This document shows, piece by piece, positions 38,001 to 50,200 of a DNA stretch of 64,000 nt. The stretch lies in contig JAFMSR010000039.1 in the NCBI GenBank assembly GCA_022818135.1, positions 310,001 through 374,000 of the forward strand, in the 5' to 3' direction. The notes beneath the pieces were generated by a model. The model did not search any database and was not told where the DNA came from. It saw only the letters and a program-made list of their open reading frames with translations. This DNA is from Saxidomus purpurata (taxonomy: Eukaryota > Mollusca > Bivalvia > Venerida > Veneridae). How positions within the stretch are numbered: the stretch's first letter is position 1; each line of letters begins with the position of its first letter. A program made the translations under genes and the position numbers.

Positions 38001-41000
38001 AAAATAGTTATAAACTAGCTGTTACCTGAAAAACATAGTTAATAGCTTAACCGACTGAATTTTGATTTCTCAAATTTCATTTCTGCATCGCAAAATCAGA
38101 TGAAAAAGCGAGCCAGTTTAACAAATTTAGCAGACCACTATGACATTTCTCAGGAAAGGTAGTACTATAAGCACATCTGTTCTTCTTTGTTACCTTTTCT
38201 ACTTCTGAAAGTAACTATTTAACCTCGTGAATTATTCCGCAAGGCACATTGCCTCCTGGAAATGCTTTAATTTCGATAAAACACTCCAAGCCATAGATTA
38301 TTTCTAAAATGATGGAACAAGAAAGTCAGCTTTACCAGCTGAGGATCACAGACCAAAAGAAAAGCAAGGCTGGTGACGATGCAAAACTGTGCAACTGGTG
38401 TTCTCAACCAAAGCCGTTATTGCCCGGTACACCCTTTTCAGAGATTTTTGGAATAATGGTCGAGAATGCAATTGGTGTCATCGACCACTGCCAGAGAGAT
38501 TTTTTGGAAAAGGACTGATGTATGTGACGGCTGCGTAACAAGACGAGGTAACTAGAAAAGTGGTCAACTACAAGGAGGCGGAAAAATGTCAGCCTTAAAT
38601 GGAACGGCATAATCAGAGACTATTGAACCAAATACGGGAAATTAATAAGATGTTCTCCATTTTTTTAAAGATAATAATCATCTATCAATCACACTCAAAA
38701 GTTATTAAATGGCTCATGGTGTTATTTATAAAATTTGTAAAATATGACCAAACCAATGTACTTGTCTACTCGTATGCCGAGCCAACCTTTAGACCAATTA
38801 CGGTTTCATGTACCAGCTCCTCTCAGGTTGAAGAGCAGAGGTTCGACGCGTTTCAACATTTGCATAATTTATTTCAAAATTTTGAAAGGGATTGTAGTCT
38901 ATAAATAGAATTTTTAAACTGGAGGTTAACACCATTGAATGCTCCCCTTTTGAGAGAAAAAGTTTCGTTGCCCTGCCACATAAAGTACAAACGAAAAACT
39001 TTCAGTGCTTAAAATTTTCAATGAGGATTTAGTTGCAGCGCATCTGAATAAATTCAAAACAGTTTTGAACCACCCAATCTATGCCGGATTTTGTATCTTA
39101 AAGACATTTATAAAATACTTATGTATTAATTCATTGCGACTTTATAAAAGCAAAATACGGTGTAAAAGTAACCCTCATTTACGCACACATATTCTCTGTG
39201 TTCTCTATGTTATGAGATACAGACAAATGATTGGTATCAGGACATGCCCGAAAATCAGCACGTGTTTGACACGAGCAATTCTGAAAAAAATTGATTCATA
39301 ATAGAATAAAAGAACTGTAAACAGCTTAGATAATTTAAAGATGAGTGTGCTGGCAAAGTCATTGAACAATTTGTTTGCCTAAAATCAAAAATGTGTGGTA
39401 TGCTGCATGGGTATGAAGGGTCTTTGACAGATGAAAGCGGTGATAAGATAAAAGTCAGAAAACAGGGGACTATAAATTTGTTTTCATCCTTTTGATTATA
39501 AAGGATACTTGACAGGTAAATACAACTTTGCCAATGGTCATTATCAAATAAATCAGTGCGTTTGAACCATTTCATGCATTTTAAGAATATTAAACACTTA
39601 CTAGTGACATTCATAAGACAATGTTGTAATTTTTAAGCATTTTTTAAAAACAAAAACATACTTATTAGAATAGCGATGTCGTTTGTAGGGCGGGCGGACA
39701 GGTGGACGGGCGGGCGTCAAACATTGGTTTCCGTTCAATAACTTGAGTTAGGAGTGACTAAATGCAATGAAACTTGGTGTATAGGTAGCATGCTTGGAGA
39801 CGCAGCTTAGGATTGCATTTGGGGTCAAGGTCAAGGACAATCTTACTAAAAATAGAAAAACGGTTTCCGCTCAATAACTCAAGATAAAAGGACCAATTAT
39901 AATGCAACTTGGTATGTAGGTAGTATGCGTTAAAGTCAAAGCTTAAGATTTCATTTGGTTTCACAAGGGTCAAGGTCACTGTTACTAAAATAGAATAATG
40001 GCTTCCGGTCGATAACTTAAGATAGGAGAGACCAATTGTAATGAAACATAAAAAATAGGTGTAGGGAGTTTGCGTGGAGAAGAAACGTTTGGTCACTGGG
40101 TCAAGGTCAAGGTCACTATTACTAAAAATAGATTTTCTTTTAAATTTTAGATTGTTTTAAGCAAAAAATATTTTTTTGGGGTCAACGTCACTAGGTTCAA
40201 GGTCAAGGTCACTGTTACTAAAAAAAAATTTCTTCATTTTTTAGGCTTCGTTTACATACAACAAGTTTCTTGTACAAGACATTAAAGATAAGGCAAAGTT
40301 ATGACTTGTACAAGAAATTTTTCTACACAAGATCTAGCAAGAATTGCTTTGGCAATTAATCACAAAATAGCGGGAAGATGTCTTCAGCACATAATATTGT
40401 CTTTAGCATGCAGACGAGTTTCTGATTTTTTAAAGAAAATATGAAATTAATGGATTGTGTTTTTTAAAAAATGCATTAAATGTTCTTATTGAGAAAAATC
40501 TTTAATTGAATGACCAATACATATTAAAATGGCCTTTAAATTTCATCTTCAAAACTCTCTTTTTTGTTCAGTGTGATAGTACTTTGCACTTGTATCATAT
40601 AAATGTTCCCTTTTTTGGTATAAATTGATCAGTTGGTCAACTTTGTCCTTTGACGACCAAGCCATTGTGTACAAAATTTTAAAAAATGTACCTGAATTAC
40701 CTCTCCCACACCTGTTTTTCCCATTAAACACTTCTTATCAGTAATTTGACGGCCAAGAAATTGTGAAAAAATAGAACAGGCTCTATTCTCATGCAAGAAA
40801 ATTATCGCATATTATGTCACATAAATTCTGACAAAAGTTGCTCCAATGTGGGTGTTTACATATGAAAAATTCTTGTACAAGACATAAATAGTACTTATCT
40901 TAATGTCTTGTACAAGAAACCTGGAAGGTGTAAACCCCCACTTAGATTGTATTAAGCAAAGAAAATGGGGGTGGGGGCAAGGTCACTAGGGTCAAGGTCA

Positions 41001-44000
41001 AGGTCACTGTTACTATAAAATTTAAGATTTTTTTTTCAATTTTTGAATTGTTAAAGCAAAAAAAATCTTTGCAGAGGGGGGAGTCAAGGTGACTGTGTTT
41101 TTTTTATTCTACACTTTCTACAGGCGCCGTTTAAACCTGCTTTGGCGGCATCCGTCTCTTCTTGTTTTTCGATTGTTATAAATATATGTACGTGTTTAAT
41201 AACTGTATTTGTCTACTAATAATACTCTTTATTATATTTATTGTACATAAGATTAGTTTCTTATATGAGCACGAGGTTCAGGTCGAAATATCCGTCTCTA
41301 AGGGTGACTGTTTTGGCGGGAACGAGGCTCTGCCGAGTTCCCGCGAAACAGTTACCCGAAGTGACGGATAAAGTGAATCTAACATGTTCATGAGTTGTGG
41401 ATAAGGAAATCCCATACTTCCAAACACGAGGCTCTGCCGAGTTTTTTGGACGTATCTCAACCCGAGGGTGGGATTTCCTTAACCACAACTCAATGGACAT
41501 GGTAGATTTATTTTCCCACCGTTTAAATCGCATTTTCACACAAGTAAGAAGGAATAAGTGCAAATACAGGATGGGGATGAAAAAATGAAAATCAACTTTT
41601 TCTCGAATTTTACTTCAAAACTGCTATAGATGGATCAAAATGATCGAACTAAGAAAATAAATACCAACCACCCTATGTTTATTTCAAAAATAACAATTTT
41701 ACAGTCATTTTTCGATTTTTATGTCTGCTTACAATTAACGTAAAAATAGTCCGGCAGCGATGTGAGATAAGCGATGTGAGATAAGTTTATCTCACATGGG
41801 TAAATGCGCGGAAATATGTATCTCATAGGTGAGAAATTTCGATCTGAACCAAGTATCTCATGGAAGAAACTTTTTCTTGCATACCGTTTTGCACTTTGAA
41901 ATAGATATTTAAAAACAAACTTATCGAAATGATGCATGTTAATATAAAAACAAACGATCTTTAGATGATATGTTTGGGAAAGTGACGTCACATTGTTTAT
42001 AACGTTACGTCATAAGTAACTCACGTAAGTCGTCTTACACGGTGGTCGGGGGGGGGGGGTAAGAATTCAACAGGGAGTGAATGCCTATCCTAAAATAGTG
42101 CATATTATTAATTTAGTCTGGCTTCAAAACATTGTGTTATAGATATTTGTGATGTTTGTTTTCACTTTTATAGATAGATAGATAGATTTATTTTAGTATA
42201 TCACAGATGTACAAACATGGTTAAAACAAACATGATGCATACATATACAGATAATTAGATGTATACACAAGTTTATAAACCATGATATGCACATCAATGT
42301 AATGACCATGTACGTATAGACATTGGGTATAATCGTCTATCACAGCACATACATTTTATAAGATCATAAATCTGACGACAAATGAAAAAATACATGTGGC
42401 AATGCTCCCTTTAAGTGGAATTATGCGCATTTTTTTCAAGTAAATATCCAGCTGAAATAGGTGTGTGTACAAAAGGGGAGAGGAAATAATAGCTTTTAAC
42501 CCAATTCGCCAAACTCTTCCTGCTACCAGTACGAAATAATTACTTTCCAAATATAGCTTTTCCTATTTTGACTGGGAGAGTCAATTTAAGAAAAATACAA
42601 CTGCATGCAGGAGTTGTTTCGCTTCCACTGACGAAATTTCTACCAACAACACATGGGAGGTCACTGCGAAGAAAGGAACTATTATTTTATCAGTCTGTTT
42701 TTTTTTTATTTCTAAAGCATCAACTTCAAATGCGGCATTATCACTAACTTAACCTATTTCAATGCACAGCTACCAAAAATTGCTTTTATAAAACTGTCAC
42801 CAAAATACACTATGTGCAGTAATAATGTCACTCTAAGAAGGAAATGTGTTTCAAATGAAACAAAACAATTCAAAATAGGAAACTACCCCATACTGTTAGT
42901 CTTGTCGATGTAGGGTTACCGCACGCTTTTTTCGTGTTAAAACATCTGCAGAATCCCGAGGGATGGTTGGTGCCCGAGCCCGAGGACACCAACATATCCG
43001 GAGGGTTTCTGCAGGTGTTATAACACGAAAAACATTCGTTAGCGCTATTCTAGCATAAATACCTTAAAAAAAATAAATTAATTAAAAAATGACGTCACTG
43101 TTGACTCCGTACATGATGTAAGACTTGGGAGACAGGTACTGCACATAAATGAAAACAGGTTAAAACGGCGCGTGAATCTTCCCGTTAACACACGTTTTTT
43201 CTCTTATTTAAACACCGGCAAAATGGGTAAAAACAGCACATTTTATGCTAGAAAAGGTGCATTTTTATAAAACACTTTACAAATTTGAATGAATCAATAT
43301 GGGAACGATGTCACTTTTGTATTTGTCTAGCGAATGAGCCTCAAATCGTCAAACTGAGTTACGTTCTCAAACAAAAAATAATCGGTGGCATACAGAGTTC
43401 AAAATAAACGTTCTGCTCACGCAAAAGATTGTCCAACCGCTAAGATAGGCAATGCATTTTAGATACAATGTATATAGAAGTATCCGTTGAATTACAATAG
43501 GTAAATTTTAAACTACTGAGCTCCGTATAACACAATACTTTTGAGTTTCGTAAAAATCAAGTTAAAAGTCTGTAACCGATTACCGGTATTTCATGTTCAA
43601 ACCGGTAACATTTTTGAGAAACTCCCCCGTTTTTATCGCTAAGCTGTCCATCTATATATCAGTCACTAGCGTGTACATCTCTATTTATACCATAAGCTCT
43701 ATAACATAACATAACAAAACACATTAGTTTTATATCAACATTTTATTGACATGAAAATATTATATATAGCAATCGTGTTATAAAATCTTTATTATTATTT
43801 CATGAAGGTTACATATCAGACATACAAGGATTTACATGTAAATCAAAATACATCTTATTTTCATATGGCCTTCAACAATATAAAAGAAGAATTAAAATGC
43901 AACAACAATAACATACCGTTGATAGAGAAATATGAAACAAAATATGATTTACTAGTTATACATTTTTACAATTTAACAATCATATTTTTCAAAAGTCTAT

Positions 44001-47000
44001 TAATTTTTTTAGCAAAGTTAGATATGACAAAAGTAAGACAAAAATTGTTAAAATTGTTGAAACTTTCTTTTGATAAGACAGACACTCAAAAATTTAGACC
44101 AAAAGTTAGTGCGGAAATATATTTGTAGAAGTAAATTTTTAATTTAGAACAATTTTAATTTCATATGGCCTTCAAAATATAAAAGAAGAATTAAAATGCA
44201 ACAACAACAACATACCGTCGATAAAGCATTATGAAACAAAATATGATTTGCTAGTTATACATTTCAATTGAACAATTAGATTTTTCCAATAGTATATTTA
44301 TTTGGCAAACTTAGATATGCAAAAGTGAGACAAAAATTGTTTAAATTGTTGAAACTTTCTTTTGATACGACAGACACTCAAAATTGTGTCCAAACTGAAG
44401 TTGTTAAGTGTTACTTAATAGATAGTTCTTATATTTGTATTTAAATGTTTTGAGTTCAGGAATTCCTCTAATATCAAACGGAATATCATTCCAAACTTTC
44501 ATACTAAAATACGAGAATGAATCTTTATAATAATTGGTTCGAGGTATTCTTTGTAAAACAAGATCGTTGTGCACAGAAGATCGCAGATTATGTTTTTCAT
44601 TTTTGGAAAATATCAAAATCTCTGACATATATGATGGCGACATATGATTCATAACCTACGCCAGGGTGAGCTTTTCTGATCGATGATTGTCCGTCGTCCG
44701 TCGTCCGTCGTCCGTCAACATTTTGATTCAAATGACATCTCCTCTGAAACCTCTAGGCCAATGTTGATAAAACTATGCAGGAATGTTCCTTGCATGAAGC
44801 TCTACCAAAATTGTTCAAAGAATTCCATTCCATGCAGAACTCTGGTTGCTATGGCAAAACATAGGAAAAACTTTAAAAATCTTCTTCTCTGAAACCACAA
44901 GGCCTAGAGCTTAGATATTTGGCATGTAGCATTGGCTAGTGGACCTCTACCAAGATTGTTCAAATTATGACCCCCGGGTCAAAATTGACCCCGCGCGGGT
45001 GGGCCCTTAGTTTTTGCATAGGCATATATAGGGAAAACTTTAAAAATCTTCTTCTCTGAAACCACAAGGCCTAGAGCTAAGATATTTAGCATGTAGCATT
45101 GTCTAGTAGACCTCTACCAAGATTGTTCAAATTATGACCCCCGGGTTAAAATTGACCCCGCACCGGGGGTCACTTAGTTTTACATAGGCTTATATAGTAA
45201 AAACTTTAAAAATCTTCTTCTCTGAAACCACAAGGTCTAGAGCTTAGATATTTGGCATGTAGCATTGGCTAGTGGACCTCTACCAATATTGTTCAAATTA
45301 TGACCCCCAGGTCAAAATTGACCCCGCACCGGGGGTCACTTAGTTTTGCATAGGAATATATAACATTATCTAGTGATCTTCCACCAGGCAAGTGGACTTG
45401 TACCAAGGTGAGCGATATAGGGCCATCTTGGCCCTCTTGTTTTGTTCATATAGTTTTTGTAATTTTTCCCCATATTGTACAACAGTAATCGAATATTGGC
45501 AAAATGTACGCGTTATAAAACAATTTTGGTCTCATCTGAGAGAAGGAACAAAATGCGTTTTAATAATGCTATTTTGGTATTAAGCTTTTTACATACATAA
45601 TCTATATGAGCATGCCAATTTAGGGTATTGTCAATATACACACCTAGTACTTTTTGGACTGTTGCATTCTCTAAAAGTATGCCATTAATACTTAGATTCA
45701 GTGTGTTTGTGTGTTTTAGTTTATATGTAGATCCGATAACCATACACTTTGTCTTTAACGGATGTAAAGACATATTATTTTTTGCGCACCAGTCAATGAT
45801 ATTATTTAGATTTACTTGCAGTTTCTCTTCAATTTCTTTAAGATGGAATCCAGATTCATATAAAGTGGAGTCATCAGCATACAGATCTTTGTTTGAATCT
45901 TGACATGAAAATGTGATATCGTTAATGTATAATACGAAAAGTAGAGGTCCAAGTATTGACCCTTGTGGCACACCCGATTTGACTGTGAGCATCTCAGATT
46001 GTATGTTTCCTACTTTAACTATCTGCCGCCTGTTCGACAAATACGATACAAATAAGTTGATAGTTTTGTCAGAAAAATGATACAACTAAAATTTATTGAG
46101 AACTAAATCGAATGCTTTTCTTAAATCTAGAAACACTGTTCCAATTACTTTTCCACTATCAACATCCTTAATCCAAGCATCAATTAACCTTGTGAGAGCT
46201 GTATTGCACGAATGATGTTTTCTGAAACCAGATTGTGTTTTATGTATGACATCAGTAGTCTTGAAATAAGTATGGATTTGAGAAGCTATGTGACGTTCAT
46301 AGATCTTAGAAATGGTTAAGAAGTATCTATTACTTAAAACATGCAGTATGCACCATGTGCAAGTATAAAGTACATTTCTGTGATAAAGTAGATATAGCAA
46401 TCGTGTTGGTATGTACAATGAATACGATACACCCCGGCACAGTTGAGACACGTGCTTGATTAATTAGTCTTTTTAAGACTTATGCAAGAAATTCTATATT
46501 CGGTGCTAGAATTTGAGCAATTGCTACACTTCTGGTATACAGTATAAAATATATAGGTAACTATACATATGCAGTTTGCACCGAGTGATAAGGAAAATAC
46601 TAGTATTGGTTTCATCGTTTGTATTGCTATTGCAGCCTACATTATTATCATTATCATAAGTAGTAGTAGTGTTAGTGTTAGTGATAGTGTTAGTGGTAGT
46701 GGTAGACGTGGTGGTGGTAGTGGTAGTGGTAGTGGTGGTGTTGGTGGTGTTAGTGGTAGTGGTAGTGGTAGTGGTAATAAATAATAGATGATCATCGTGT
46801 CATGATTTTTTTTAATTTCATAAACCATTTAAATGGTAACACAATAAATAACATTTTATCAAAAAAAGACATAGCAATATATGTGCATACTGTTTTGTCA
46901 AAAACCCTTTCTATAACACATTTAGTGTAAGCAGATATGTCTTCCTTCAATGAAATTTAAGGATCTATGAGGTGCTTTATTTCTTAGAATAACCAAGGGT

Positions 47001-47230
47001 GACCCAATATGCAGAATAAAAATTTAATTAATGAAAGAAGTGAGATCCAACATTTTAAGCAGCACCGAGAGTCGAACCAGCGAGATCCTCCGTTTTTTTT
47101 AATTCGCGTACTATAATGTACTATAATGGAGACAATTTTGCACTGAATTTATCTCAAATAAATTTAAAGCAGAACATGTAAATATTTTTCGAATCTCTCT
47201 CCCTCTCCCTCCCTCCCTCCCTCCCTCCCT

Positions 47231-47299
<69 letters not shown>

Positions 47300-50200
47300 A
47301 CGGTGACACTGATACCTTATTTCTTTCATTTTATTGAGACAATATCCTTTTTGACGAACCCTAAGTAAATCAATACTTTATAACCTAGCTTTAATATGAT
47401 TTCATATCCGTGAAAACCACGTAGACATCCGATCCGTAACACTTAACATTTCAACAGTGTATATATCAGTAAATTGGTAGGTGAAATCGGAAACCATTTA
47501 ATAAAATGTGCACCATTAATGATTTATTCCTTAAGTATTTCACTTGCCGGTGCCACAATTGCTTAGGCGATCCTTAAAGGGTTTTCTTTATATACGGCGA
47601 TATGTTTCAACAAATCACAGAAAAATTGAAGCAATTTTAGACTCCTTTAAGCATTTCAATAGGAAAACGGAGTGGTCGGTTTTAAACCGAAATGGGTGAT
47701 TGAAATACTGTAATATTTTTTAAATTTATATCATCATTTAGATGAAAGAATTGGCAAACGTTTGCGGTAATTGCAATTACGATTTATAAAACTGTTTAAA
47801 AGTTATGACGGTTAAACCGATTTTATCCTTCTTTGTGTAATGTGAAAAAAGTACCGATACATCGATTATTAGAAAAATTGAAAGTTCCATATGATGAACA
47901 CTCGAATGTCATCTTCAAGAAGTTTTTTCTCAGCAATGTTTTGCTTCTTTATTGAAAGGCTTTGCTTTTTGTATTTCTTTACCTTTTGCTGCCATTCTTT
48001 TCATTTCCATTTCGAGTCATTTTAGTCTATATCTGATACATTTCATTTTCCACATCCGTGCTCTAAAAACAGCTGTCACTGTTATAAGAATCGTATTTCA
48101 TCTTCTTACTTGAGACGTATTCTTCGTCAGGAAAGTTACGTTTAAATACTCGTTGTTCTTGACACCAATGTTTCACATGGTTATGATTTTAAAAAGCACG
48201 TTTATGTTACAAAAACACACCGAAATTGTCACAGGAAGGCATTGTATTGTTTGTTTGATAGTCAGCCCTATTTTGCTCTTGCTGATTTATAGATTCCGAA
48301 TAATTATTATCTAAAGTGTTACTTCCACTTTCAGTCTTATACGGCTGCAGAGTTTGTGTGTCCGGTGATAAATGAATGTTTCACCTTACTATTTTTCTTT
48401 TATACCTTGTACATAAGTGCTCATGAGCAGATATTAGGCGTCGTTGGTTTCAAATCATCGAGTAAATACCCGTAGGACTTGCTAACAGCAACATCAAACT
48501 GTCTTATAAATTATTTTTGCTTTGCCGGATACATTTGTCTTGCCAGTGGCGCAATGGGTTGCCTGTCCACAGGGTTGTTTTATAGTACCAAAAAGTGACA
48601 ATCTACACGCTGGATTGAATCTTTACCGAACTACAAGTTCTTGGTTAAAACAATAACCGAGATATTTCAGTGATGAGTCCTTTCCGTAAAGAGGTCAGTG
48701 ACAATTTGATCTTTGGAGGCTGCCATCGCTATATCATCCAATATAATGAGGTTTCTAACACTGGTGTCAAGGAAATCATCCTTTTCGTGGTTCAAAGGTA
48801 CACTTCTGATAAACTCTATTCTCGGTAATACTCTGGGCTTTATGACGTAATATTGTGGTTGCTACCATTTATAAAGCCAACAAATTATCTGTGGCGTTGG
48901 ATCAGTGCGTTCAGTGGTAATGCATAGGACTTGTAATCCAGGGAACGCAGGTTTGATCCCCCGCCCCTCCACTTACAAAACTAATGGTCTTTCGGATGAC
49001 ACCGAAAAACCGAGGTCCCATGTATCGGTTCTGTACATTAACAAGAAGAAGGGGTGTCTCTGAAACGGGGCACGTTCTGTATCTTACATTTTCCACCAAA
49101 TCCTAAAATAACTAGATTGTTCTGTGGGCGTTGGCCAAAAAATAAGCCTCTAAAAACCAACATGTGGTGTTGGTTGTATAATGGATTGAGGTTGCTGCAG
49201 TAACTCCATAAAAAAGTTCCTTTTTCCTGAAAAAATGAACATCTACTATATTTAATCAAGTTGCAGAAAATATAAAACATATGTAAGCATCAAACAACGT
49301 CAGTGATTGACTAGACTAATAATCAAACTTGACAATTACATACCACATGATATAGGTCCCGATACAATGCATGTGAAGGGATGTTGAAACTTGAAATAAT
49401 GATATTTGATCAAGGTTGAGGTTTGAACAATTTAATTTATTTCTTTTTACAAAGGACGTATAACAATAAAAGTTTCCCATATATCACATTTTTAAAGCTT
49501 TGACCCACACGTAATTTTTGTATATAGAATCAAGAAATGTACCGTAGTACACTTAACCGATATAGAAACGCAAAGATTTCGTCTGTTTAATTTTTGTATT
49601 TGAATGACCATAAACTTTTACAAGAATTCAAATTTATATTGTTTTTGTTGTGTATGAAATTTGAATAAACTTGAAACACGATAACACTGTTAAAATAAAT
49701 ATTTTGCCACTTTTGCGTTTCTAAACTTGTTGAGTGTAAGATCAGCGAATCAAGAAGTTTACAGCTTTCCTACAGTTTTTTTCTACGAGCGCGTATGAAT
49801 ATAAATATTGTTTCACTATACTGTAATTGGACATACATCGAAACTGGGTATCACTTATAGCAATGTTTTGTTAAATATTTCACTACCCTTGTATTCATTA
49901 TATCATATAAGTAGATCGATAGCTTTTTCTTAGATTCCAGTCTATGTACTTTGCCTAAATGAGGCAGGTTTAGCTAAAACAACATGAATTTTTCAGTGAA
50001 ATAATAAAATGTACCATATAGCCAGCTACTGCTGATAAGTAATCAGAAAATCATATGAGTATATGGTAACCTTATTATTTCACTTTTAGAGATAAATTCA
50101 TATTCTCGTATTTCAGGTTTCATTCCGTGATCAGGATCAAGATGGTCAGTTTTTGCTGGAGTTGAAATCAAAGGATTTACTCATTAAAGGTGCAGATTTA

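Noticed and set aside
38309..38518. 70-codon frame with KLCNWCSQP
   Set aside because: No family recognised, no splice context, and it lies in a TRPML intron; likely chance.
46569..46784. Frame with an isoleucine-rich helix followed by Ser/Gly repeats
   Set aside because: The Ser/Gly part is the AGT/GGT minisatellite and the rest is too short to support a gene.
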